Source: Oryzias latipes
Lineage: Eukaryota; Chordata; Actinopteri; Beloniformes; Adrianichthyidae
Assembly (NCBI RefSeq): GCF_002234675.1
Contig: NC_019879.2
Coordinates: 10,669,325 to 10,733,324 of the forward strand
Direction of reading: 5' to 3'
DNA: 64,000 nucleotides
Below the pieces are notes generated by a model that had not been told where the DNA came from, ran no database searches, and saw only the letters and a program-made list of their open reading frames with translations. The number at the start of each line of letters is the position of its first letter. Within the stretch, counting starts at the first letter, position 1. The translations under genes were made by a program, and so were the position numbers. Below, piece by piece: positions 24,501 to 35,971 of this stretch.

Positions 24501-27500
24501 TCGCCTTCTATGTCAACAAGGGTCATTTGTAGTATAATTTTTAAGCTGTTGTAATGGAATGGGAATAATATTTTTGGTTGTTTTGCTAATTGTTTATATA
24601 CCGCAAATTATATCGTTATCGCAATATAAATTACTAATATCGCATATTGCGAGTTTTCTTCATATCGTGCAGCCCTACTCTCCACATAGACGGACCACAA
24701 CAAAGTCCTGAGCATTATCCACATTCCCTCACTACCCCCTAACCTCTGTTCAGGACTATCGAGTAACCTGGACTCTACTGCAATTTAGACACCTGCTCAA
24801 TACATTTTTAATTATTGTTATTATTATCATTTCATTTTTTTAACCCCAAATATGCTGTAACCTATTTGTTGAAGTAAAAGCCTAAACATGGGAACATTTT
24901 ATGAAAACTATTTATGAATCCACTGTGTTTGGATGACGAAAATACATTTAAATGCTTCTTTTCAAATGACAAATTGTTTAAACCCAATGGATTCTGCTCT
25001 ATATCCGCCAATCTAGTGAGCATCAACTCACACTAGTTTTTCGCAGAGACTTCTGGGAAATTTTCCAGGGCACTCGATTTCGGAATTATACTAAGAGCCC
25101 TATAGAGTGCTCTAAGTGCGGGAATTCGGACACACCGGCGATCTTTAAGAATATGTAGGACGCTACTCCCCATCCCTGCTCTTCAAGATCAACCCAATTT
25201 TTTTCATCTTCTTGCATTAGATTACCTGGTTCAGGTGTGTTTAGAAGCTAAAACCATCTGATCCAGATTATCATCAGTGATTAGAGCAGGACCAGCTGTT
25301 GATTTTGAGCAGAACAAAATCATGCAGCAGTGTTGCTGTTCTATCATTTCATCTATTATAAAAGTGTTCCCAGTGGTCTTTTAATTATCATTGTGCCGTT
25401 TTTAGCCCAAATAATTAAACCTGTTTCTAATCTAGCACATAGTTTCTGCAGAGCAGCAGTAGTTTATCAGAAATTCACCTCTGATTTGTGTCCGGGACGG
25501 TTAGCGTATAGCGACCCCATGCCCTCTTCCCATCACCCATCTGTTTACACTCTCTCCCGCTAGCTTACAGCCCCTAAAATCCGCAACCTAACATTACCGC
25601 TGCAACAAAAATGACGAGCAATATTGGAGCTATTCAGCTAAACAGCTTAGATCCAGATTCCAGCTCAGACGAGGAAAACAAAGACGTACATGAATTTATT
25701 TGTCTGCAAGTGGATTCATCAAAATGGAGCGGAGCAGGGAGCTGGTGGTCCCCCCTTTGTATTTTCTAAAAAATACAATCTTTTTCAAATTGCATTTTTT
25801 TCATCCGGATTCACAACAATTGAAATGAAGAAATCCTCAGAAATGCAATTTGAAGTTTATTTTTCTTTATGCCTGCAGTGACATTTCATTACTGTATTGA
25901 TACACTGATTTTCTTCTGATGACAGACTTGTCCCTTAATCTCTGTTTTTTTTCTCTCCATAGATCCTCAGGATGAAAATAAGATCGGCATTGATGGGATC
26001 CAGCAGTTTTGTGACGACCTCTCCCTGGATCCCGCCAGCATCACCGTACTGGTCGTTGCGTGGAAATTTCGCGCTGCCACTCAATGTGAGTTTACCAAGA
26101 AGGAGTTCCTGGATGGAATGACAGAGCTGGGGTGAGTGCTAACGTCCGCAGCGCGTGACATTCCCAAAGTATCTTCACATGCTGGTCCTCTTTGGTGTAG
26201 CTCCAGGAAGGGAAGGCAGGCTAAATATAAAGCCACCCACACTGTGTGAGCTTCACGTTTAGCTAGTTTGTTATTAGTGACAAGACTCTCAAGTGACTGT
26301 GTTGACCATGATGGTTTTTGGATGTAAACATGTTTGTTTGACTTCTAGGTGTGACAGTCCAGAGAAATTAAAGGCCCTATTGCCAAGATTAGAGCAGGAG
26401 CTAAAAGACAGCGGGAAATTCAAGGACTTTTACCAATTCACTTTTAATTTTGCCAAAAATCCTGGACAAAAGGGTCTAGGTATGTGGAGTCACATCATTA
26501 AAAATGGCTGATGTTGCATATGGACGTCATGGAGCCTGCTTATTATTTTTTGTGATTTCCCTGCAGATTTAGAAATGGCCGTGGCTTACTGGAACCTGGT
26601 TCTGTCAGGACGATTTAAGTTCCTTGATCTTTGGAATAGATTCCTTTTGGTGAGTCCCACTAGCATCACTGAAATATTACAGAGTTTAAGAAACATTGAC
26701 ACTCAAAATCATTTCAGAAGGTGTTTTATTTTTGACCTAATCGTGGGGGAGAGGTTGCGGTCTGACTGTTTAAGGTGTGGACAGGTGTCTTTTATACAAA
26801 TAACCAGTTCAAACAGGTGACACTAATACAGGCAACAAGTGGGGGATAAAAGTGCCGCTTAAAAAGGAAGTAACTGGTCTGTGACGGAGAAAATTAGTGT
26901 TTGTTTGTTGGAGCTAAATACTTATTTTCTGCTCAAGTTTACATATCAGTACTTTAAAAACCAAACAAAAGGGGTTTCCTGAATTCCTCTTTTAGAGCAT
27001 CTATGATGAAAATCACAGACCTTTTTTTTTTTTTAAAGTGGAACAGCTTGTAGAATAGATGACTGACCTATATAATAAAGTTCACAGACTTTCTGAGAAG
27101 TTCGATCCACCTGTTATCAATTTTTTTGTTTTTTACAGGGACTGTTATTTCCACATGTGTGCCTCTCTGCATGGTTTGTTAGTGGTTTTGGTTTTTATTC
27201 TTTAAAGACCCACTCAAATAAAAATGTTTTTTTTTTTTTGAGTTTTAACCTGTTCTTGTGGCATTGTTCTGATGAAGGAGGACATATAAAAAAATTATGC
27301 TTAAAATTAGCATTTCTGAGTATTTCTTCGTTCAAATCGTGAATAAGGAGCGGACGGAAGAAATGCCTTTTGAAAAAGAGTGTAGTTGTGTTGTGGAAGC
27401 TACAATCAGCAGGCCATGAGCTCCCTGATTCTGATGCATCCACTTGTAGACAAACAGATCCATGTACGTCTTTGTTTTCCTCATCTGAGCTGGAATCTGG

Positions 27501-30500
27501 ATCTAAATTTTGGGGCTGTGAGGGACTTTAAGCTAGCGGGAGAGCATGTAAACAGATGAATGATGGGAAGTTGAGGCAGGCTTACTTTGCTTCAACAGTC
27601 CCGCCCACAACTCAGAGGTGAATTAAACTCCTGCCGCTCAGCAGAAACTATGTCCTTGAAAACCACACAGGTTTTAGATTTTGTCTAAAAACAGCATAAT
27701 TATAATTAATAAACCGATCAAAAGATGATCGGAGCTGGATCGGAGATTTCCCACAGCTCTATTGAACTGTCAGACTGAATAATAAGGTTCAAATGTCTTT
27801 TTTGCCCAATATTGTTAAAATATCCACTTTCCATCCTTGAGGCGATTACAATGTAGATGGTCTGTAAATGGCAAACAACGGTGGTTTTTGGTTCTAATAT
27901 TCTGCTGATTGTGTCCTTTAACCCTTCCAACACCAGAGATGTTGCTGGCGACACGCGCTATCTGACGTCACATCAAGCGTTTACGCCAGGGGTGCTCGCA
28001 CTTTTTTGGCATGTGAGCTACTTTTGAGTCGACAATTTCTTGGAGATCTACCTTAGTGTGAGTGTGTGTGTGGGTGGGTGGGTGGGTGTGTGTATATATA
28101 TATTTTTAGTTGTACATGTTAGTTATTTATGTTTATTAGTTAAATGTTTATATCTACATTGTTGTTTATGTACTGATAATTAAAAACTACACAGTTAGGT
28201 TACACAAAGACAAATTTTGTATTAACAGATGAAGCGTTTTATTACAAAGACAGAAAGCAGCGACTATCATTTGTCATGTTCTGTTGTAAACCGTGCAATG
28301 CGGGGGGAGCGTGGCATTTCAAAGGCGTTGATGGCTCTGTACGAAGCGCGTGCCACGGAAAAAACTGCTTCCTTAATGAACTCGTGTTTATCAGGCGGGA
28401 ACTGCAGACCCGATAGCAGGAGGAGACATGCGGGGTGGCCGGGGCTTCAATAAACACTCCGGTTGTCCGGAGTGGTCTTCCGCCGGGGATTTGACGTGCC
28501 ACGGGGAAGAAAGCGACTTTCTGATGACGGACAGAATTTGCACTCAGTGAATTTAAACATATTGTACAGTGATGTATGTTTCAAAGGATGTCCAATTGGC
28601 CGATCTGCATGTCAATCAAGTCCCATACTAATCTGTGAGGATTTTGATACGCTTACGGATGTTTTTGAAGTACATTTTTATTTTTTTGGTCATTTATCCT
28701 TGCTGGCCCACGATCTACCTTCATGTCCCTGAAGATCTACCGGTCGATCGCGATCGAGGTAATGAGCACCCCGGATTTACGTGATCAATAGGAAACAGCC
28801 CATTCCTACGCAGAGAAAAGCAGCTCTCTATATCGGCTTTGCACCGAGATGCAACACATTACTTGAGTAAAGTGTTTCATAACGGCTCAGAGCTGCTTTT
28901 CTCTGCTTCAGAATCCATGGAAATGATCTTATTTGCATAAATGGTTTAAGAGATACGGTAGTCGAAAGGAAGTAGACACTGGAGCTAAAGATCTGGTTTT
29001 AAGGTTTAACACTTTTGATCAACTGGTTCTCACATCACGTCTTTGTTTTTTTGTTGGTTTATTTTTAATAACGGTAAGAAGTTGCACATAATAAGTGGCA
29101 GCATCAGAATTTTACTAAAAGAAAACCCCCAAAAAACACAAAAGAACATCAATAGGAAGCCAAAGAAAAGCTCACACAGAAAAGCAGCTGGTGGAAGAGT
29201 GCAGCATGAAACCAAGACAAATGAAATTGTGTGTTTTCCTGCACTTCTCATCCTTTGAAGCTGCGTTTTCTGAAGTCTTCTTATTAGATCAATTTAATAT
29301 GTATGATCTCTAAAATGACAGAGCTTACATGAGGCCTTACCAATGTTCCAAGATCTGTCTGTTTCAGTAAACATGCAGGTCAGCTCTGCACTTACTCCAA
29401 CTGCATTACTGTGGGATCATTGCCTCATGTTTACTCATCCTGCAAGAAAAACAAGACCTTTTTAAAGATGAAAGCAGATTTACAGCTTTGGGTTGTGGGG
29501 GGGGGGGGGGGGGGGGGGGGAATTTCAACTCTTTAATAAATGTCACCGTTTGTGTTTCTTTAAATCACAGCAGCAAGCATTCTGTCGGAACATTGAAACA
29601 TTTCTGGTCTCGGGGATTTACAAAAAAAATGTTTGCTGGTGGACACAACCGATGTTTTGATCATTATCAGGGGGGTATTCCAGAAAGCAGGTTATGCTAG
29701 TTACCACGGTAAGTTTGAGGCTAAGGGAGCGGAGAACCTCAGCTTTCTGTTCCAAAAATTGAGGTATGTTTCAGGGTATTTCAAGTTGCCATAGCAACTC
29801 ATGCTCTGAACATAACCTGGTCTGGGGGGTAGTCCAGGAAGCATGTTTAAACTAGCCTGACTTTAACCCTGAACTCTGGCTGAAATCCGCCTAAACTTGC
29901 TTACTCTGGGTATGTCGGTTCCAAAAGACCGGATATGAGTTGGCGTAGTTACGCTCGACTTGGTAACCCTGGGTTAATGCACGTGCACAGCAGGTACATA
30001 AAGACATTCTCAATGGATCGCCGATTTCTGGAGTCACCATCGAAACGGGTAGTGAAAAAAAGAAAGTGCCATACTTCAGTGAGACGGAGTCTGAGGTTTT
30101 AATGATGGCGTTTGAAGATTATACGTCCATAAAAAAAGTAACATGGCTGCATTAACAAAAGAGAGTTTCTGCTTGTATTAGAAGAACAAAGTAAACGCAC
30201 GAGTTTCTTATCTTATTTCCATTTTCCTTGTGACGCATATATATAACTTATCCAATTTTGGCAACTTAAATGAATTACTTCTATTGGTAAAAAATAATTG
30301 AGTTAAATTTATTCAAGCTAATTTCTTACGTCTATAAAACTCAATAATTGTTTATACAACTCAAATTTATGTATTTATCCAACTTAATGTCATATTACTC
30401 CAATTCAATTAATATTTTTTCCATCTTAATTAATTATATTTCTTGATCTCTCATATGTCTAAGTTTGAGCCTGCAGATATGCTCATTTTTATAACAATAA

Positions 30501-33482
30501 AAAGGACGGGGAAAAAAATACACGGTGTGCATAAATTCATTAAAGAATTTTCCGTCATTTACATTACAGTTTAAAGTGGTAGGGGTGCTATATAAACTCA
30601 TCATCCCCTCATCCCCTCATTAATTCAATGAAGTTGGTGTAACTTTGGTTCTGCCGTTAGATTGTGGGATTATGGGATACCATTCCCTTTGCCTGTCTGG
30701 ATGGATTTGTGTTTAAGTGTGGGTTTTTGACCAAATGTGTTTAGTTGTTTAGCTGTTTTACTGTTTTGTCTAGTTATTTTCCCCTGTTATGTTTAATTCT
30801 TTCTGCACCATGAGTGAGAGGGAGGAAGAGGATGATGAGTTTATTTAGCACCACTACTGCTTCTTGATGTTGCAAAAACTGAAGTTTAAGTCAGTCATTA
30901 TATAGGGATACATTATAAGGGTCGTATTGCAAATCCACATTAAATTGTTTATTTTAATATTATAAAAATGAGAATATCTGCGGCCTCAAACTTAGACATA
31001 TGAGAGTTCAAGAAGGACAATAAATTAAGACTTTATAAGTATACGCCATTTACCATTTATTTTTCATTTGGTTAGTTTTAGGTCTAAGTTTTTAATGTTT
31101 TTTCAAATTTTAAATATAGTTCTTTCAAGTTTAAAACGGTTTTCAAAATGTCCAAAAAGTTGTTTACAATGACTATTTTTCTTTTATTTTTCTTTTCTTT
31201 GCTGATCTGATCTGAGCCCATAGCTCTGTTCTCCATGTATCTGGATGATGGTGTGTTGACCGTATCACCTGCTGCAGGTGTGTTTAAGGACAAACTACAG
31301 CAGCAGCATTTGCTTCCAGTTTGGACCATTTGCCAATATTTGTGTCCTGTCTATTTTTGAGTTGTGTGTGAATTTCTGTCAGGTTTGACTTTGTGTTGTT
31401 GTCAGCGTTTCTTTTGTGTTGCTCCAGGGTAAACAAAACCAAGAAACACGCAAAAACCAAAATATTTGCAGGTATAACAATTTTCTGAGAGAAGAGTTGC
31501 ATTTTCTGACAGAACTGCAAAGGTGCTGATATTTTTGGCCATGACTGTAATGAATTATGTAATAGTTTTTAACCATTAAACTTTTCTTTCACATGGATAA
31601 AGAATCTGACATCTTAGCATCATGTCAGCACTTGTCTATTTTTGTCTATTGTAGAACGACGCCTCTAGAGTTTGTTTACGCAAAATGATGACGTTGCCAC
31701 TGCAGACAGGAGAAACATCAGAGGAGGAGCAAGTTTTTCAAATTTGAATGAGGCCGCTCCTGGACGAACTACAGTGAAGGATTTAAATGCCGTTTTTAGT
31801 CTTAATTCTACTTGATTGAACAATAAATGATATAAACACTATCGTTAGGGAGCAGTTGTCCCAACCCCCTGGTTATGGGTCGGTACTGGTCAGTTGGGAC
31901 CGTGCCACAAATCAACATTTTTTTCTTAATAATCTGATCCGGAAGGAGCTTTTATTTTGGAAAACAACTGCATTCTCTTCACGGCATCCAACTCATTCTT
32001 GAAGTCACTCGCTCGGTCACCTGTCGGAAATCCATCCGCTACTTTCTTAAAGCGGCTGCATCGACCAAAAAACCCCAAAGCTAGTAAAGTTAACAAAAAC
32101 CAAACATATTTGGAATGTTTCTTTTCATAGAAGAAAACCAGTGAGGAAACAGAAGGAGAGCCTTTGACTTCAACAGAAAAGAAATCTGCATTTAACAGAA
32201 AAAAAACAGGAGTCTGTACTCCAAATATGAGTTTATTTTGACAGTTTTTCCCACAGACCATAATAATGATGTAGAATATTCAGCAACCACCAGTCTAATG
32301 TTACAAAAAAAAAAAAAAAAAAAAAAAAAAAAGGTGGGTTCATGTTTATTTTTATATACAGAAAAATGCTAGTTTTAGTGACCTTTTTTATTAATTTTTC
32401 CGTCACACCTTAAACGTCAGACGAGGCTGAAGTGGGCATCTTGATTTTTTTAGCTTCTACTTAGACGGTTATGGGCTATGGGGAAGTCTAGATCCCATCT
32501 TAATGGTTCCTACATGAAATCTAGTGTACAAATAAAGTTAAAAGCAGCTCCAGATATTTCACCGAGAAGCTAAATATTGATATAGATTTATCAGACGCCC
32601 ACTTCACCCTCATACTGGACAATCCATGAAAATATAGTCTGACATCAAACTCGTCTGTGGTCTGAAAAAGGTTTGAAATTGCGGGTTTAGAGACTTTAGC
32701 GAAACACAGAGAACAAAACGGCTCATCCATCAATGAAGACACATGTTGGTTTTAATCCTGGAACCTGGTTTCTGTTCAATCTGGTTTCTGTTGTTTCAGG
32801 AACACCATAAACGATCCATCCCTAAGGACACATGGAACTTATTGTTGGACTTTGGTAACATGATTGCAGATGACATGTCAAACTATGATGAGGAAGGTGA
32901 GCACGAAAACATGGCGCCCCTCAAACACTTTGTGTCTGAATTCCTTCCCTACTCCCTAACCACTAAAAACGATATAGTGCGGGACTATCTAGAGCCCTGG
33001 ATTTAAAAGCAATGTGGACACCACGCCAAATATGACATTTCCTGAAGTAAAAACCTAATAAATATGAACATTTTACAAAGACTATTTATTGATCCACTGA
33101 GCTCTGATGATGAAAACTTGGATGGTTAAAAAAAATCCATTTTAATACATTTTTTTCACTTGGAAAATTGTTCAAATGCAATGCATTGTGGTCTATATTC
33201 ACTAATCGAATGACCATCAATACACACTAGTTTTTGCAGAGACTTCTGGGAAATTTCTTGGGCACTGGCTTTTGGAATTGTAGATTCGGACAGCACTAGA
33301 AATATGGTGTACGCACTATTTAGTGCACTATGTTGTGAAGGAATTCGGACACAACCTTTGTCTGTCACTCACACTGAAGGTGTTTTTTTTTGTTTTTTCC
33401 AGGGGCGTGGCCGGTTCTTATTGACGATTTTGTGGAATTTGCCCGACCAATTGTTACAGGATCCAAACGTAAAACTCTCTAA
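21586..33482 (+). CDS. dcun1d2: DCN1-like protein 2 (cullin neddylation co-E3)
   Basis: Promotes NEDD8 transfer to cullins together with UBE2M and RBX1. Coding exons: 21586-21588 (the ATG alone), 22981-23197, 25963-26131, 26349-26479, 26567-26649, 32800-32896, 33403-33482; phases join into 259 residues, the human length. Seen: N-terminal UBA-like region ([26 protein letters not shown]), then the PONY/DCUN1 domain ([58 protein letters not shown]). The cullin-binding DAD patch is intact at D211, A235 and D241. The C-terminus is GSKRKTL. The second coding exon is followed by GCAAGC rather than GT, a GC-AG intron. The paralogue DCUN1D1 is very close; DCUN1D2 is preferred from synteny with TFDP1 and GRTP1. 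Confidence 0.95.
22388..22551. mobile_element. Short hAT-like MITE (CAGGGGTGTCAAACTCC type)
   Basis: Starts CAGGGGTGTCAAACTCC and ends GGAGTTTGAACCCTG, clear inverted tips. The interior (gattacctggatcaggtgtg) is partly shared with 25200-25240. It lies in the first DCUN1D2 intron. Confidence 0.75.
23440..23915 (+). mobile_element. MITE family A, copy 4
   Basis: Begins TTAAAGACCCACTCCAATA. The minus-strand mini-ORF reads [13 protein letters not shown] and [11 protein letters not shown]. The right part is lost after gatttgggagtcgg. It lies in a DCUN1D2 intron. Confidence 0.82.
24267..24677. mobile_element. hAT-like MITE with exact 8-bp target duplication
   Basis: A 411-bp element starting TAGGCCTGCACAATAT and ending ATATCGTGCAGCCCTA. 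Subterminal repeats of the tatcgcaatat type occur on both sides. CTCTCCAC is duplicated exactly at 24259-24266 and 24678-24685. No coding capacity. It lies in the second DCUN1D2 coding intron. Confidence 0.92.
24718..25134. mobile_element. MITE family D, copy 1
   Basis: Right tip GGGAATTCGGACACA and the interior segment 'agacttctgggaaattt' match the copies at 32931-33353 and 63638 onwards. The left tip is degraded (ccctcactaccccctaacc). Confidence 0.7.
25335..25880 (-). mobile_element. MITE family A, copy 5 (inverted)
   Basis: Opposite orientation to the other copies. Its mini-ORF is therefore on the plus strand, from 25611: [18 protein letters not shown], then [20 protein letters not shown] and KWSGAG. 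The tips are worn. Confidence 0.8.
27202..27735 (+). mobile_element. MITE family A, copy 6
   Basis: Begins TTAAAGACCCACTCAAATA; body matches the family (aagctagcgggagagcatg). It ends at gatgatcggagctgg without a clean right tip. It lies in the long DCUN1D2 intron before exon 32800. Confidence 0.8.
27987..28774. mobile_element. hAT-like transposon (CAGGGGTGCTC type)
   Basis: Begins CAGGGGTGCTCGCAC and ends GTAATGAGCACCCCGG. The flanks GTTTACGC (27979-27986) and ATTTACGT (28775-28782) match at six of eight bases, a decayed target duplication. It contains a GT/GGGT simple repeat (28055-28095). A plus-strand frame near 28463-28732 shows no recognisable transposase motif, so I treat it as non-autonomous. 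Confidence 0.8.
29499..29520. repeat. Poly-G run
   Basis: Twenty-two G in a row in a DCUN1D2 intron; exact length is unreliable. Confidence 0.9.
29671..29823. mobile_element. Short palindromic-ended MITE (GGGGGTATTCCAGAAAGC type)
   Basis: Starts GGGGGTATTCCAGAAAGCAG followed by gttatg, and ends cataacctggtc, inverted copies of each other. The tips resemble those of the PIF/Harbinger-like piece that begins directly after it. Confidence 0.6.
29824..30125 (+). mobile_element. PIF/Harbinger-like 5' fragment with Myb-like protein start
   Basis: Begins GGGGGGTAGTCCAGGAAGCA. A reading frame starts at 30013 with [16 protein letters not shown]; one base out of frame it continues [14 protein letters not shown]. 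The inverted copy at 52503-52806 encodes MDRRFPESPWKRVEKN and YFSETETEILMTVY, so the shift here is a mutation. This looks like the SANT/Myb-like accessory protein of Harbinger elements; no transposase part is present. Confidence 0.65.
30126..32799. other. Long DCUN1D2 intron, remaining part
   Basis: AT-rich intronic sequence without a recognised gene. It contains an A-run at 32305-32332 and short frames that match nothing I know. Confidence 0.5.
32931..33353. mobile_element. MITE family D, copy 2, filling DCUN1D2 intron 6
   Basis: Tips TGTGTCTGAATTCCTTC and GAAGGAATTCGGACACA are inverted repeats. The element takes up 423 of the 506 bases between exons 32800-32896 and 33403-33482, starting 34 bases after the donor. 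The interior matches the copies at 24718 and 63638. Confidence 0.85.
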
Positions 33483-34737
33483 ATCCAGACGGATCCCAAC
33501 TGGAAACGAGAACGAACAGAACTCTGTTTCTTTTACAGGAACATTGGGATTTTTTTAAAGACTTGTAAAAAAAGAAATTGTAGACTTCAAGGAGAAAACA
33601 TGAAGCACTTGAAACCATCAGGAAACCGCCTGCTGGGATCTGAGTCGAGACTGCAAGAACGTCTGGCGTTTCTGTCCTCTTCTGACTGACACGGACACGA
33701 CCAGACTCTCAGCGCCCTGGATGCCACGCCGCATCACCCCATGAGCCGGCACGGGCGCAGCATCCGAGGAGCGTCGATGGCCGTTTGCGCTCTAAATGCC
33801 GCGGAGAAGAAGGACCTGCGTGTTTAAAAGATTCCTCCTAGCCAGCTGCGTTTTGCTAACCGAGGCTGCGAGCGACAGCGCAAACGTCCCACACCTTACT
33901 CTCACTTCAGAGTGCTTACGACACCAGCACCGACTGAACTGATGCAGTTTTTACTGTACATACTGTATCTAACGGGACAGTTTACAAAGATGAACTATAT
34001 GAAGAATAATATAAAATGCTCAGTTTATAAATGCAAAAGATGATTGTTTTTGTGTACAGTAAATGCTAAGATCTTTAACAGGACGCCTCAGTATCGTGGA
34101 TGATTATGCTGTTGGTTTAATTGTTCGATGGGTGTTCAGTCATGGAGTCGTGAGCTCATCATTGAAAGCATGTTAAACCCCATGTTTCTGTTTTTTAAGT
34201 CACAGCGGGCCGCTTTGATCAACACATTTCACTTAAGGAAAGGCTTTAATCAAGATAGTGGATGCTGGTTTGTGCTATTTGTTTGTCTGAATAATCTGAG
34301 TTGGATGTCAGTTTAATGTAAGTTTGTTCTTTCCATCCTTTTTAAAAAAAAAAGCAGATTGGGGAGAAGTTTTGTTTTTTACTCTTTATACCCCTCGAGG
34401 ATTTTGTTGGTTTCAGCTGAAGTGAGGATTTAGCAGCATCTCAGAGGAGCTTTGGAGACGATAAAAGGCAAACTTTTGCAATTGCATGGTACATATCTGT
34501 AAGTTCTGGCAACGAGAGGCGGCTAGTTCTGGAGTCAGGACACTAAAGAAGGCAACAAGAGGACAAAGTATACGCCTTAAGAAAAAAAAACAAAAAAAAA
34601 TCAACCTGTCTGATGATATTTATACTTTTGTTCAACCCATGTCCTCAGTGTTACTGAAAGTAAGGAACATTAGAATATATTGTTGATCATCATGTAAGGA
34701 GCATAAGTATATTGTTCATTTAAGAAAGATGAATAAA
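33483..34737 (+). terminator. DCUN1D2 3' untranslated region with polyadenylation signal
   Basis: Follows the stop codon. An AATAAA hexamer at 34732-34737 is the best candidate signal, giving a trailer of about 1.25 kb. No other gene is seen in it. Confidence 0.55.
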
Positions 34738-35350
34738 GCATGAGTTTTTTTCATAATCACCCTTGTATTTAGTTGGTTTGTTACAGTAAACCAGTGGCAG
34801 AGCTAGAACATTTTATATGGGGGCAGGAGGGGGGCAGAGGACTTTGGAAGGGTGGCAAATGAAAACAGCAGAGTGGACGGCCATTACAAATGAAAAGAGC
34901 AGACAGATTGACTTCAAACGCTTTTATTTGTTTTAATAATCTAAAACAGCATTTATTTTCAACTTAAGGGGTGGTTTTATTGATTCATACTAAAATTGGG
35001 AAGAGTAGGCAAGGGGGGTGGGGGGGCAATTCTTTTACTGGGTTGGAGTCTGCCCCTCCCAGCCCCGTCTCTGCAATAAAAAACAAGATTTCTGAAGATT
35101 CAGATGATGGAAACAGTTATCAGTTTAGAGCCATTGACAAACATCTGGGGGGGGGGCTTTACCTCCCCTCCATACGCATCTCCACATGTGGTCCACAAAT
35201 CAATACATAACAGATTCAACTAACTTTGTGGCGATATAATACAGACCACTTCTTATACCTAAATGGATACTATCCATCTATTTATTATTCATTTAGTGTT
35301 TAAAACTCTAAATGAAAATGCCTTTTAACAGAGAAATTGATATTGTTATT

Positions 35351-35600
35351 TTAAAGTCCCACTCTGATAATCTTTTGATCTATTTTCAAACCAGTCTTTT
35401 ATTTATCACTTTATCGTTTTTAATCAAAATCCCCCAAAAAATGGTCTGGTTTTCCTGGAGACAATTTCTGCAGAAAGGCAGGAGTTCATTAGAAATTATC
35501 CTCTCCTCGTCCTCACGCTCATACACGCACATGCTCACAAACAAACAGACATTATACAAGGAAGGTGGGGTCTCGGACCATCTGTCCCCTACCACCAAAG
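35351..35600 (-). mobile_element. MITE family A, copy 7 (inverted, partial)
   Basis: Begins TTAAAGTCCCACTCTGATA, the family's right tip in reverse, and runs through 'cttttgatctattttcaaa' and 'tctgcagaaaggcagg'. The other end is missing. Confidence 0.7.
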
Positions 35601-35971
35601 CGTGACTCTATGACAAACTGTGTTGGGAGTTTTATTTATTTTTTTATTTTTAAGGGGAAAATTAATTTTTTTTTAAATCTACCCCTCTGCACTGTAAACT
35701 GGAGCGTCATCACTCAGGGTCCAGAACCTTCCACTCCATTGACTTCCATCATAAATCCAGAAATGATAGGACATTTTTATGAAACAGACTGTAATTGTGT
35801 AAAAGTTAAAAGCTTAGTACAAGTGAAGGAATTGAATCTTACTTTTGTCCTAATAATTAAGAAAATGTGGCTGAACATTTTGAAACCAAGATGGCCTAAA
35901 TAGCCGGAAGTGTATAATATATGTAGTAAATATTTTCAATATTGTGAATGCTGTTCAGCAAAAGGGTAATA

